DNA of 51,803 nucleotides, taken from positions 1 through 51,803 of the forward strand of contig CAZGSG010000007.1 of the NCBI GenBank assembly GCA_964528095.1. The letters run 5' to 3'. This DNA is from CAZGSG01 sp964528095. GTDB lineage: Bacteria; Bacteroidota; Bacteroidia; Chitinophagales; Chitinophagaceae. The stretch's first letter is position 1; the number at the start of each line of letters is the position of its first letter. This document shows positions 16,151-25,426 of the stretch, one piece after another. A program made the translations under genes and the position numbers. The notes under the pieces are model-generated. The model was given only the letters and a program-made list of their open reading frames with translations. It was not told the DNA's origin and did not search any database.

Positions 16151-18418
16151 CTACATTCCGTATTCGCTTAAAAACTTGATCCGCATTATTTTAAGCTGTT
16201 CCCAGTTAAAATTAAACTCTGCCAGCTCCTCCTGGGCCACCTGTAAGGAAGATGTATCACAGGTTTTGAAGTATTCGATGATCTCTTCCTGGTCGCCCTC
16301 ATCCAGCATCTCGTCTATGGCATAGTTGAGGTTTAGCTTGGTGCCACTGGCCGCAATGGTCTCCATTTCTTCGAGCATTTCATCCATCCGCCAACCCTTG
16401 TTTTTTGCAATTGTTTCCAGCGATACCTTCTTATCCGTATTCTGAATAATATAGACTTTATTACCACTCTTATTCACCACACTCTTCATTACGAAATCGT
16501 CCGGCTTTTCAATATTATTTTCCTCTACATACTTTGCGATCAGCTCTACAAATGGCTTACCATACCGAATCGCCTTTCCTTTGCTCACACCCTGGCATTT
16601 CTCCAGGTCGCCCACAGAAGTAGGATATAAGGTGGACATATCCTGTAATGACGTTTCCAAAAAGATCACAAAAGGAGGAAGATTCTTCTTTTTCGCTTCT
16701 TTTTGACGCAACTCTTTCAATAGTTCGAATAACTTTTCATCCAATGCCGCTCCAGTGGTAGATTCTACCGCTTCTTCATCATCTGCATTAGCCTCTTCGT
16801 AGAGATTATTCAATACTATTTTAAACGATTTCGGCTTTTTCTGGAACGCCTCTCCTTTTTTCGTGATCTTTAATACCCCGTATTCTACAATGTCTTTGGA
16901 TAAAATTCCTTCCAGCAATAGCTGACGGATCAATGAATTCCAGAAATGACTTTCTTTTTCATTTCCACTGGCAAACACATCAAGACCGTCGTGTCGGAAC
17001 ATTTGGATTTGTGGAGTCAGCTTTCCCGAAATGATCTGCACTACATAATTAGTCGCAAAACTTTCGTTCAATACTTTGATTGCCCTCAATACGATAAGCG
17101 CCTCATCCCTGGCTTCAACACGTTCCTTAGGGTGTTTACAGTTATCACATTGCCCGCAGTTTTCCGTCTCATACTCTTCTCCAAAATAACTCATCAATAC
17201 CTTACGGCGACACACCCCCGCTTCTGCAAAAGCAACTGTTTCATTGATCAGTTGAGCTCCGACTTCCCGCTCGCTCAGCGGCTTGTCCCGCATCAGGTGT
17301 TCGAGTTTGCTTACATCCTTATGTGAATAATACAAAACGCATTTGCCTTCGAGTCCGTCCCGACCGGCACGCCCGGTTTCCTGGTAATAGTTCTCTATCG
17401 ACTTGGGAATATTATAGTGGATCACAAAACGTATATCCGGCTTGTCAATTCCCATTCCAAACGCAATGGTCGCACAAATAACCTGTACATCTTCCCCCAG
17501 GAAAAGGTCCTGTCGTTCTGCCCTGAGTTTGCTATCAAGACCGGCATGATATGCCACCGCTTTTATCCCGTTTGCATTGAGAATATCGGCAAGCTCCTCT
17601 GTTGTTTTCCTGTTTAGTGTATAGATAATCCCGCTCTTTGTCTTCATCCCCTTTATAAACCGCACGATACTTTCATCCGTCTGCGCTTTTTTAATCTTGG
17701 GAAGCACTTCGTAATAAAGATTTGCCCGATTAAAAGAAGATATGAAAATATTGGGCTTTTTGAGGTCAAGATTCTTTACGATATCGCTCTGCACCTTAGG
17801 TGTTGCCGTTGCTGTAAGCGCTATCACCGGTACATCGGGGTTTATCTGGATCATCATCTCTCTTAGCCGCCTGTATTCGGGTCTGAAATCATGACCCCAC
17901 TCAGAAATACAATGCGCTTCATCAACAGCAAAAAAAGAAACTTTCAGATCCGAAAAGAATTCGAGATTTTCCTGTTTGGTCAATGTCTCCGGAGCTACAT
18001 ATAACATTTTGGTCTTACCGGTGAGCAGATCATCGTGTACCTCTTTTATTTCTTTTTTGCTTAATGTCGAATTAAGAAAATGGGCAACTTCATCATTACT
18101 ACTGTATCCGCGTACAAGATCGACCTGGTTTTTCATCAATGCGATAAGCGGTGAAACAATAATAGCCACCCCCTCGCAAACCATGGCTGGAAGCTGATAA
18201 CAAAGACTCTTGCCTCCGCCGGTGGGCATAATGACAAATGTATCATGCCCGGCAAGCAGGGATTCAATCACTTTTTCCTGAGTGCCTTTAAATTTAGTAA
18301 ATCCGAAGTATTCCTGTAATTTCTTATGAAGATCAAAAGGCGTCTTTGAAGAAGCTGTATTTTTCGCCGGTTGCCGGCCAGATTTTGCAGCAGATTTTTT
18401 TGCAGTTGATGTTGCCAT
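16151..18418 (-). CDS. recQ: ATP-dependent DNA helicase RecQ
   Basis: A RecQ-family 3'-5' helicase of 755 residues. From the chosen start: a low-complexity Lys/Ala/Ser leader (1-27), Walker A MPTGGGKSLC (about 64-73), DEAH box VDEAHCISEWGHDFRPEY, SALTATA-like VIALTATATP, and motif VI YQETGRAGRDG. A RecQ zinc-binding region follows (CRRKVLMSYFGEE, then CGQCDNC), then a winged helix and an HRDC domain (PFVIFLETSL...CQGVSKGKAIRYG), and a C-terminal helical tail with acidic patches. It acts in recombination and stalled-fork repair. The frame is open to 18592, but those 58 extra residues look non-coding; the ATG at 18418 is preferred. A minus-strand -7-like element (18620-18627) would leave a 200-nt leader. 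Confidence 0.93.
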   Translation of the reverse strand: MATSTAKKSAAKSGRQPAKNTASSKTPFDLHKKLQEYFGFTKFKGTQEKVIESLLAGHDTFVIMPTGGGKSLCYQLPAMVCEGVAIIVSPLIALMKNQVDLVRGYSSNDEVAHFLNSTLSKKEIKEVHDDLLTGKTKMLYVAPETLTKQENLEFFSDLKVSFFAVDEAHCISEWGHDFRPEYRRLREMMIQINPDVPVIALTATATPKVQSDIVKNLDLKKPNIFISSFNRANLYYEVLPKIKKAQTDESIVRFIKGMKTKSGIIYTLNRKTTEELADILNANGIKAVAYHAGLDSKLRAERQDLFLGEDVQVICATIAFGMGIDKPDIRFVIHYNIPKSIENYYQETGRAGRDGLEGKCVLYYSHKDVSKLEHLMRDKPLSEREVGAQLINETVAFAEAGVCRRKVLMSYFGEEYETENCGQCDNCKHPKERVEARDEALIVLRAIKVLNESFATNYVVQIISGKLTPQIQMFRHDGLDVFASGNEKESHFWNSLIRQLLLEGILSKDIVEYGVLKITKKGEAFQKKPKSFKIVLNNLYEEANADDEEAVESTTGAALDEKLFELLKELRQKEAKKKNLPPFVIFLETSLQDMSTLYPTSVGDLEKCQGVSKGKAIRYGKPFVELIAKYVEENNIEKPDDFVMKSVVNKSGNKVYIIQNTDKKVSLETIAKNKGWRMDEMLEEMETIAASGTKLNLNYAIDEMLDEGDQEEIIEYFKTCDTSSLQVAQEELAEFNFNWEQLKIMRIKFLSEYGM

Positions 18419-18711
18419 TACTTGGTTTTTCCATCTCACCCATCGGGGTGCAGAATCATTTAAGGTACTCTTTTTTGCCTGATCATTACAGCGTTTAAAC
18501 CATTTATTTTCAAAAACAGCCCGTAACCAGACAATAGGTGTTTTTCTCTTTACTTGGGGGGAAGCGAGCTTGGGGCAGTATCCGGGTTCCACACAATACC
18601 TTCCATCTCCAAAGGATCACAAATTTACTAAACGGGCTCGGGTTTTGAACTACAAAACCGTTAAAATTCGACCCTATTCATGCCTTAGGGGTTACTTCGT
18701 ACCAAAACCTC

Positions 18712-18719
18712 TAATTTTG
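18712..18719 (+). promoter_or_regulatory. -7 promoter element upstream of kdsD
   Basis: TAATTTTG matches TAnnTTTG and ends 13 nt before the kdsD ATG; no clear TTTG lies 19 bp upstream. It probably drives the kdsD-manC pair. Confidence 0.5.
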
Positions 18720-18732
18720 CGGCTTCATAACA

Positions 18733-19695
18733 ATGTCAATACCAATTAAACAGATTGCTGTCAGAACAATTGAACTGGAAGCACGGTCTATTTCCGGCCT
18801 CACTTCTTTTATCAATGATGACTTTGAAAAAGCTATACATGCTATCGCCGCCTGCAAAGGCCGTGTGGTTGTGAGCGGAATTGGGAAAAGCGCCGTAATT
18901 GCACAAAAAATCGTCGCGACCTTTAATTCCACCGGAACACCTTCCATTTTTATGCATGCTGCCGATGCTATACATGGGGACCTGGGAATTGTGCAACAGG
19001 AAGATGTTGTGATCATTATCAGCAAAAGCGGCGAAAGCCCCGAAATAAAGGTTCTTGTTCCCCTTATAAAGAACTTTAAAAATATCCTTATCGGGATGGT
19101 TGGAAGTATCGATTCTTTCCTCGCCAAAAATTCCAGTATTATTCTGAATACGACCGTTGAGCAGGAAGCCTGTCCCAATAATCTTGCGCCAACAACCAGC
19201 ACTACCGCTCAATTGGTTATGGGAGATGCGATTGCTGTTTGTTTAATGGAGCTAAAGGGATTTCAATCGGATGATTTCGCAAAATTTCATCCCGGCGGTA
19301 CATTAGGGAAGAAACTATACCTCCGTGTATCAGATCTGTATACAGCTAATGAAAAGCCCCAGGTACTTGCGGGCCAGTCGCTTAAAGAAGTGATTGTGGA
19401 AATGACCAAAAAAAGATTAGGAATTACTGCCGTTGTGGATACAGATAATACGCTGCTTGGTATTATCACTGATGGTGATCTTAGAAGAATGCTGGAGAAG
19501 AGTACCGCCATTGATCAAATTACCGCAGGAGATATAATGACAAAAAATCCAAAAGTAATCGATGCCGAAGAGCTTGCCGTAGATGCATTGGATCAGATGC
19601 GGAAAAATGAGATAACCCAATTGGCTGTTGTAAACGAAAAAAAATATTTAGGCATTATACATTTACATGACCTTATAAGAGAGGGATTAATATAG
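18733..19695 (+). CDS. kdsD: Arabinose-5-phosphate isomerase (KpsF/GutQ family)
   Basis: A 320-residue enzyme with an N-terminal SIS domain (VVVSGIGKSAVIAQKIVATF, IIISKSGESPE, and HPGGTLGKKLY at the domain end) and two C-terminal CBS domains (about 205-320, with LGIITDGDLRRML and YLGIIHLHDLIREG). It converts ribulose 5-phosphate to arabinose 5-phosphate, the first step to KDO for lipopolysaccharide. The later KDO gene kdsB lies 20 kb away at 39584, so the pathway is split. It is 42 bp upstream of manC and probably co-transcribed, linking core-sugar and mannose-nucleotide supply. Confidence 0.93.
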   Translation: MSIPIKQIAVRTIELEARSISGLTSFINDDFEKAIHAIAACKGRVVVSGIGKSAVIAQKIVATFNSTGTPSIFMHAADAIHGDLGIVQQEDVVIIISKSGESPEIKVLVPLIKNFKNILIGMVGSIDSFLAKNSSIILNTTVEQEACPNNLAPTTSTTAQLVMGDAIAVCLMELKGFQSDDFAKFHPGGTLGKKLYLRVSDLYTANEKPQVLAGQSLKEVIVEMTKKRLGITAVVDTDNTLLGIITDGDLRRMLEKSTAIDQITAGDIMTKNPKVIDAEELAVDALDQMRKNEITQLAVVNEKKYLGIIHLHDLIREGLI

Positions 19696-19737
19696 CTTGC
19701 GGACCATCAATTAACCAGCTATTCAATATTTCAAAAT

Positions 19738-20820
19738 ATGAGTAAACATCATTACGTAGCAATAATGGCAGGAGGAATCGGAAGTCGCTTCTGGCCAATG
19801 AGTCGCAGCAATTATCCAAAACAGTTCCTTGATATCCTTGGCGTAGGGAAAACGCTGATACAACAAACCTTTGAACGGTATGCGAAGCTGGTACCGGAGG
19901 AGAATATTTACATCGTGACCGCGCAGGAATATGTTGATCTGGTTAAAAAACAATTGCCAACTGTCGCGGCTGAAAATATACTTGCCGAACCATCCCGTAA
20001 GAATACCGCTCCCTGCATTGCTTATATAGCCTACAAGCTTTTAGGTAAAGACCCGGATGCGCTGATGATAGCCGCTCCTGCCGATAACCTGATCCTGGAA
20101 ACAGATGAGTTTATAAAAACAGCAGAACTTGCGTTCAATTTCGTGGACAATATCAATGCGCTTGTAACGCTTGGTATTAAGCCTTCTTATCCCAATACCG
20201 GTTATGGCTACATACAGCACAACACTATAGAAGCTGCGCCAGGAGTACATAAAGTAAAAACGTTTACAGAAAAGCCTAACCTTGAAATGGCAAAGACGTT
20301 CATTGCCAGTGGAGACTTCTTATGGAATGCCGGCATTTTTATCTGGAAAATAAAAAATGTCGTTGACGCATTTGAGAAATTTCTTCCTGAAATGCACGAA
20401 GTGTTTTTTGCTGAAAAAGATAAATTCAATACACCGGAAGAAGCGGCTTCTATCGAAGCGATCTATCCGCAATGCACAAATATTTCCATCGATTTTGGCA
20501 TAATGGAAAAAGCGGAAAATGTTTATGTGATCCCCGCAAGTTTCTCCTGGAGCGATCTTGGCACCTGGAATAGTGCCTGGGAAAATATGGACAAAGATTA
20601 TTTCCAGAATGCTGTGGTCGGCAAAAATGTAATTGTGGTTGATGCAAATAATTGTATGGTGCATGTCCCTGATACCAAACTTGTTCTGTTACAGGGTCTG
20701 GATGGGTATATTGTAGTGGATACCAAAGATGTTTTAATGATCTGTAAAAAGGACCGAGAACAGGAGATAAAAGAATATGTTGCCGAAATTAAACGGACCA
20801 GGGGTGAAAAGTTTTTATAA
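19738..20820 (+). CDS. manC: Mannose-1-phosphate guanylyltransferase
   Basis: A 360-residue nucleotidyltransferase that makes GDP-mannose from GTP and mannose 1-phosphate. The pyrophosphorylase signature is MAGGIGSRFWPMSRSNYPKQF at residues 10-30, with the sugar-binding FTEKPN and the downstream FLWNAGIF and FSWSDLGTW motifs. It is the short, single-domain form: it lacks the C-terminal phosphomannose isomerase domain of the long bifunctional enzymes. GDP-mannose feeds mannosyl, fucosyl and rhamnosyl residues of surface glycans, in line with its kdsD neighbour. Confidence 0.94.
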   Translation: MSKHHYVAIMAGGIGSRFWPMSRSNYPKQFLDILGVGKTLIQQTFERYAKLVPEENIYIVTAQEYVDLVKKQLPTVAAENILAEPSRKNTAPCIAYIAYKLLGKDPDALMIAAPADNLILETDEFIKTAELAFNFVDNINALVTLGIKPSYPNTGYGYIQHNTIEAAPGVHKVKTFTEKPNLEMAKTFIASGDFLWNAGIFIWKIKNVVDAFEKFLPEMHEVFFAEKDKFNTPEEAASIEAIYPQCTNISIDFGIMEKAENVYVIPASFSWSDLGTWNSAWENMDKDYFQNAVVGKNVIVVDANNCMVHVPDTKLVLLQGLDGYIVVDTKDVLMICKKDREQEIKEYVAEIKRTRGEKFL

Positions 20821-20963
20821 ATTCCAGCGCGACTCGTTTAATAAGGCGCTTGGTTAAAAAACAGAATATATTCGTTTTTTCGTCTTTTTCTGGTTAATGC
20901 TTTTCTGTATCCTTGTACTGGACAGGCTACTTTAATTAAAGACTTATTCCATTAACTGAAATC

Positions 20964-21689
20964 ATGCTTTCTTATCCTTTAAACAACATTCTTTTTCTCG
21001 ATATTGAGACCGTGCCTCAATTCGCTGCATACTCAGATCTCCCGGAATCCTGGAAATCTTTATGGGATACCAAAGCAACCAACCTCATAAAAAACAAAGA
21101 AGAAGAAACCGCTGAAACAATCTATCCCAGAGCAGGAATCTATGCCGAATTTGGTAAAATAATCTGTATTAGTTGCGGGGTAATACAAGGATCTGGTGAA
21201 CAAAGAAAGCTAGTGCTGAAATCCTTCTTTGGAGATGAGGAAAAGTCGCTCCTGGTCCGCTTTTCCGAGATGCTGAACAAATGGACATCCGATGGGTCTA
21301 AATATCTATGCGCACATAATGGAAAAGAATTTGACTTTCCTTACCTATGCAGGAGACTGCTTATTAATGGGCTGCCTATTCCACTTACCTTAAATACGGC
21401 CGGTAAAAAACCATGGGAGATCGCTCATCTTGACACAATGGAGCTTTGGAAGTTCGGAGATTATAAAAGTTACACCTCTCTCAACCTCCTGGCTCATACT
21501 CTTAGGATACCAACACCAAAGGACGATATTGACGGTAGCGTGGTTTGGGAAGTATACTGGAAAGAAAAAAATCTGCCTCGTATTGTCACCTATTGCCAGA
21601 AAGATGTACTTACCACAAGCCAGGTTTTCCTGAAAATGAATGGGCTTCCCCTGCTCGCACTGGAAAATATTGAGATAAAAACCACCTGA
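20964..21689 (+). CDS. PolB-type 3'-5' exonuclease
   Basis: A 241-residue RNase H-fold nuclease. The three exonuclease motifs are visible: FLDIETVP (Exo I, residues about 12-19), AHNGKEFDFPYLCRRL (Exo II) and YCQKDVLTTSQVF (Exo III, YxxxD, so DEDDy type). The length and layout match the stand-alone predicted PolB-like exonuclease domain (DNA_pol_B_exo2) of bacteria, which acts on 3' ends of DNA or RNA. No polymerase domain is present. It starts a plus-strand run with a RidA gene (16 bp), a YjbR gene (13 bp) and the aminotransferase. Confidence 0.82.
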   Translation: MLSYPLNNILFLDIETVPQFAAYSDLPESWKSLWDTKATNLIKNKEEETAETIYPRAGIYAEFGKIICISCGVIQGSGEQRKLVLKSFFGDEEKSLLVRFSEMLNKWTSDGSKYLCAHNGKEFDFPYLCRRLLINGLPIPLTLNTAGKKPWEIAHLDTMELWKFGDYKSYTSLNLLAHTLRIPTPKDDIDGSVVWEVYWKEKNLPRIVTYCQKDVLTTSQVFLKMNGLPLLALENIEIKTT

Positions 21690-21705
21690 CCTTCATAACA
21701 ATAAT

Positions 21706-22098
21706 ATGGAACGTACAAATTATTCATCAGGATCAAAATGGGAGGATATTGTCGGCTATAGCAGGGCTGTCAAAATAGGCAATACTGTTGAAGTCACTGG
21801 CACGGTTGCCACTGCTGAAGACGGGTCCATTGTGGGTGAAGACGACGCGTACTTACAAACAAAACATATCTACCTGCGCATCAAAGATGTATTAGAAAGA
21901 GCAGGAGCCACCCTGAAAGATGTTGTTCGGGTAAGAATGTTTGTAACAGATATCAGCAGGTGGCAGGAATATGGAAGAGCACATAGCGAGTTCTTTAAAG
22001 ATATCAAGCCCTGTAACACGATGGTTGAAGTGCGGGCATTGATAGAACCCGGCTACCTGATCGAAATTGAAGCCACCGCTGTAATTAGTAATTCCTGA
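21706..22098 (+). CDS. RidA (YjgF/YER057c/UK114) family protein
   Basis: A 130-residue RidA-family protein. The conserved core is VEVTGTVA, VRVRMFVTDI and the catalytic-type Arg in MVEVRALIEPGYLIEIEATA, so it is likely competent for hydrolysing reactive enamine/imine products of PLP enzymes. An aminotransferase gene lies 425 bp downstream in the same direction, a sensible source of such intermediates. Neighbouring genes are tightly packed (16 bp before, 13 bp after). Confidence 0.9.
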   Translation: MERTNYSSGSKWEDIVGYSRAVKIGNTVEVTGTVATAEDGSIVGEDDAYLQTKHIYLRIKDVLERAGATLKDVVRVRMFVTDISRWQEYGRAHSEFFKDIKPCNTMVEVRALIEPGYLIEIEATAVISNS

Positions 22099-22111
22099 TA
22101 TTTTATTTCAT

Positions 22112-22444
22112 ATGCATATAGAATCTCTCCGCGAATATTGTTTATCCCTCCCTGCTGTCGAAGAAGCTCTTCCGTTTGGCCCCGACACCCTGGTATTTAA
22201 GGTCAACAGTAAGATTTTTCTATTGGTGGGTCTGGATAGCGATGACCTTCGTTTTAACGTAAAATGTAACCCGGAAAAAGCTATCGAATTAAGGGAAGAA
22301 TTTCCCTGTGTGCTACCTGGTTACCATATGAATAAAAAACACTGGAACACAATCGTAGTGGATGGTTCTGTACAGGATCAACAACTTAAAGAATGGATCA
22401 GCGATTCTTATTCACTTGTGGCCGGCAGGAAAAAAAAGAGCTGA
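22112..22444 (+). CDS. MmcQ/YjbR family protein
   Basis: A 110-residue protein of the MmcQ/YjbR family: the LSLPAVEEALPFGPDTLVFKV start, the LRFNVKCNPEKAIELREEFP middle and the PGYHMNKKHWNTIVVDG motif are all present. The fold is a small double-wing DNA-binding-like domain; the biochemical role is not established for most members. It is the third gene of the exonuclease-RidA-YjbR run. Confidence 0.88.
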   Translation: MHIESLREYCLSLPAVEEALPFGPDTLVFKVNSKIFLLVGLDSDDLRFNVKCNPEKAIELREEFPCVLPGYHMNKKHWNTIVVDGSVQDQQLKEWISDSYSLVAGRKKKS

Positions 22445-22523
22445 TTGACTACTCATTATTCTCTATTCCTGTTTTACTTGTTCCTGGATATCTTGCTTAT
22501 TTTTACAACTCAATCCAGTCGCT

Positions 22524-23666
22524 TTGCATATATCATCCAAATTACCCAATGTAGGCACTACCATCTTTACCGTAATGAGCGGTCTTGCTACCGAACATAA
22601 TGCTGTAAACCTGGGCCAGGGATTTCCTGATTTTCCAATGGACCAGGAACTTATTTCGCTGGTCAATCAGGCTATGGAAAAAGGTTTCAATCAATATGTA
22701 CCGATGCAGGGTTATCTTCCTCTTCGCCAGACACTGGCTGAAAAAGTCGAGTTATTGTACGGCACAAGAGTGAATCCTGAAACACAAATAACCATTACTC
22801 CTGGTGGTACCTATGCGATCTATACGGCATTGACGACAGTCCTGCAACCCGGTGATGAGGTGATCGTGTTCGAACCTGCATATGATAGTTATATACCTAA
22901 TATAGAGATCAATGGAGCGGTTCCTGTTTTGATCGATCTGCAGTTTCCGAATTATAAAATAGACTGGGATAAAGTAAGAGAAAAGATCAGCCCGAGAACA
23001 AGAATGATTATGCTTAATAGTCCACATAATCCCACTGGTTCTGTATTAAGTGAATTGGACATCCAGGAGTTAAGAACTGTGGTAAAAGATACCAATATTC
23101 TTATACTAAGTGATGAAGTATACGAGCATCTTATCTTTGATTCTATTCCTCACCAAAGCATGCTTCGTTACCCGGACCTGCTGGAGCGGAGTTTTGTTTG
23201 TTTTTCTTTTGGTAAGGTATATCACTGTACGGGCTGGAAGCTGGGCTATTGTATTTCTCCGGCATCTTTTATGAAGGAGTTTCGAAAAGTGCATCAATTC
23301 AATTGTTTCAGTTGCCATAGTCCTTCACAGGTTGCGTTGTCCTCTTTTCTGAAAAATAAAGACTCTTACCTTTCCCTCGGAAATTTCCTTCAAAAAAAAC
23401 GGGATCATTTTATTAACCTGATGGCTGGCTCCCGTTTTGACCTGCTTAATAGCAGCGGCAGCTATTTTATTTGCGCCAGGTATGATCGTATCAGTACCGA
23501 AAAAGATACTGAATTTGCCATTCGCATTACCAGGGAGTTTGGCATAGCAACAATCCCTGTTTCGGTTTTCTATAAAAATGGTACAGATAATAATGTGATC
23601 CGGTTCTGTTTCGCTAAAAAAAATGAAACACTGGAAGCAGCAGCTGACAAACTGAGAAAAATATAA
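22524..23666 (+). CDS. Class I/II PLP aminotransferase (methionine/kynurenine-aminotransferase type)
   Basis: A 380-residue fold-type I aminotransferase. The N-terminus SKLPNVGTTIFTVMSGLA and NLGQGFPDF match YbdL/kynurenine-aminotransferase-like enzymes that accept methionine or aromatic amino acids. PHNPTG (about 165-170), SDEVYEH and the PLP-lysine region SFGKVYHCTGWKLGYC are intact, as is the C-terminal IRFCFAK arginine motif. The start must be the TTG at 22524: no ATG precedes the conserved SKLPNVGTTIF. The usual role is the last step of methionine salvage or transamination of 2-oxoacids. Confidence 0.88.
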   Translation: MHISSKLPNVGTTIFTVMSGLATEHNAVNLGQGFPDFPMDQELISLVNQAMEKGFNQYVPMQGYLPLRQTLAEKVELLYGTRVNPETQITITPGGTYAIYTALTTVLQPGDEVIVFEPAYDSYIPNIEINGAVPVLIDLQFPNYKIDWDKVREKISPRTRMIMLNSPHNPTGSVLSELDIQELRTVVKDTNILILSDEVYEHLIFDSIPHQSMLRYPDLLERSFVCFSFGKVYHCTGWKLGYCISPASFMKEFRKVHQFNCFSCHSPSQVALSSFLKNKDSYLSLGNFLQKKRDHFINLMAGSRFDLLNSSGSYFICARYDRISTEKDTEFAIRITREFGIATIPVSVFYKNGTDNNVIRFCFAKKNETLEAAADKLRKI

Positions 23667-23758
23667 TTCTCAATATCCCTGTATGATCCGGTATAGCCAG
23701 TGTAGTTGCCTGCAATAAAACCAGTAAATCGTCTTTACTTTGCATAAAACATCTTCAT

Positions 23759-25426
23759 TTGAATAGTCCCTTTCTTTCCGCTGCTGTATATAGATTCCTG
23801 TTTGCATTACTGGGGCTGATCTACCTGATCGGACTTTTTGTTCCACTGATGGATAACGATTCCGCTCACCATGCCAATATTGCACTGCATATGTACCTGA
23901 CAGGTGACTATGTAAACCTGGTTGACTATGGCAAAGACTATCTTGATAAACCCCATTTACATTTTTGGCTTGCTTCTCTTAGTTATCATATTTTTGGCGT
24001 GACGACTTTTGCTTATAAACTCCCATCCTTACTATTTACATTATTTGGAACATACTCCACTTACAGGCTCGGAAAAACATTGTATGATAAAGAAACGGGT
24101 AAACTTGCCGCGTTACTTATAGCATCCTCTTTTGCGTATATCCTTGCAAACAATGATGTGCGCATGGATGCCATACTAACAGCTTCTATCGCCTTTGCTA
24201 CCTGGCAGCTGGTAGAAGTGATCCAACATAAAAAACTTATTAATGTAGCTGGCGCCGCATTAGGACTCGCGCTGGGTTTTTGTACAAAGGGGCATATCGC
24301 AGTTTTCACGCCCGCGGTTGCTGCTTTTTTCTATATTCTATATCGCAAAGACTGGAAAATACTTATTAACTGGAAATGGATATTACTGATTGTTTTATTC
24401 GCCTTATTTATTTCTCCCGTGGTTTATTGTTATTATCTGCAATACAATTTGCATCCTGAGAAAATAGTACGCGGCAAAAATCATATCAATGGAGTAAATT
24501 TTATTCTTTTTAATCAAAGTGTGGAACGCTTTGGTGGAGGAATGGGTAATAGTGGCAAAAACGATTACTTTTTCTTTATTCATTCTTTTCTATGGGCTTT
24601 TGCTCCCTGGAGTATCATCGCTTATATCGCATTTTTCCTAAGGCTCAAAGAGTTCTTTACAAGAAAAAATGAATGGCTTACAACCGGGGTCCTGGCTACT
24701 ATGCTAATTATAATCTCCCTGTCAGGATTCAAATTACCGCATTATTTAAATATCACTTTTCCTGCTGCTTCAGTAATGACTGCCTGTTTTATTCTTAGTA
24801 AGCGCACAAATGTGAAGTGGGTAAAAATATTTTATATAATACAACTCATTCTTTCATTCATCCTGCTTATTGCTTGCGCTGCTATTAATGTTTGGGCCTT
24901 TCCTGTCAGTTCATTCTGGATTCTTGTTTGTGTAATTGCTCTTTTAAGTCTTATTTTTTATTTTATCAGGAGTGGTTTTTACACTATTGTACAAAAAACA
25001 ATACTGGTAACGGTAGCCTCCGTTGTTTTTACTTTTTTTCTTCTAAACAAAAATTTTTATCCGCAATTACTTACTTACCAGGCCGGCAATGAACTTGCAT
25101 TCAATACAAAAAATATTGTTGATCCTGCAGATGTCTATTTCTGGAAAGATCATTACAGTTCTTCGTACAGTTTTTATACGGCAACATTAAGACAGCAATT
25201 CACTGATTCTACATTCCAAAATGGAAAAAAAATATGGATATTGGCTGACAGCAGAAGCTTACAGGAAATAAAAGAGGCAGGATACATCCTGGGGAAATCG
25301 ATACTTGCAAAAGATTATGAAATAACAAGGCTTAAACTGAAATTTATTAACCCTGCAACAAGACAGGAACAATTATTACAAATGGTACTTGTACAGGTAA
25401 TAGGTTATGTTGCGCCGGCTATTTAG
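23759..25426 (+). CDS. GT39/ArnT-like membrane glycosyltransferase
   Basis: A 555-residue polytopic membrane protein with about twelve hydrophobic segments. Just after the first helix lies PLMDNDSAHHANIALHM, the acidic first-loop motif of GT-C transferases (ArnT, PMT), followed by DYVNLVDYGKDYLDKPHLHFWLA, which closely follows the ArnT pattern (KP, HFWL). It is expected to use a polyprenyl-phosphate-linked sugar to glycosylate lipid A or another envelope lipid or protein on the periplasmic face. The start is TTG at 23759: an in-frame stop at 23744 and the absence of an ATG before the catalytic loop force it. Its last 8 bp overlap tail-to-tail with the TPR gene. Confidence 0.85.
   Translation: MNSPFLSAAVYRFLFALLGLIYLIGLFVPLMDNDSAHHANIALHMYLTGDYVNLVDYGKDYLDKPHLHFWLASLSYHIFGVTTFAYKLPSLLFTLFGTYSTYRLGKTLYDKETGKLAALLIASSFAYILANNDVRMDAILTASIAFATWQLVEVIQHKKLINVAGAALGLALGFCTKGHIAVFTPAVAAFFYILYRKDWKILINWKWILLIVLFALFISPVVYCYYLQYNLHPEKIVRGKNHINGVNFILFNQSVERFGGGMGNSGKNDYFFFIHSFLWAFAPWSIIAYIAFFLRLKEFFTRKNEWLTTGVLATMLIIISLSGFKLPHYLNITFPAASVMTACFILSKRTNVKWVKIFYIIQLILSFILLIACAAINVWAFPVSSFWILVCVIALLSLIFYFIRSGFYTIVQKTILVTVASVVFTFFLLNKNFYPQLLTYQAGNELAFNTKNIVDPADVYFWKDHYSSSYSFYTATLRQQFTDSTFQNGKKIWILADSRSLQEIKEAGYILGKSILAKDYEITRLKLKFINPATRQEQLLQMVLVQVIGYVAPAI

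Noticed and set aside
18419..18592. N-terminal extension of RecQ
   Set aside because: 58 residues without resemblance to RecQ; the low-complexity leader starting at 18418 is already sufficient, though a promoter-like element lies further upstream.
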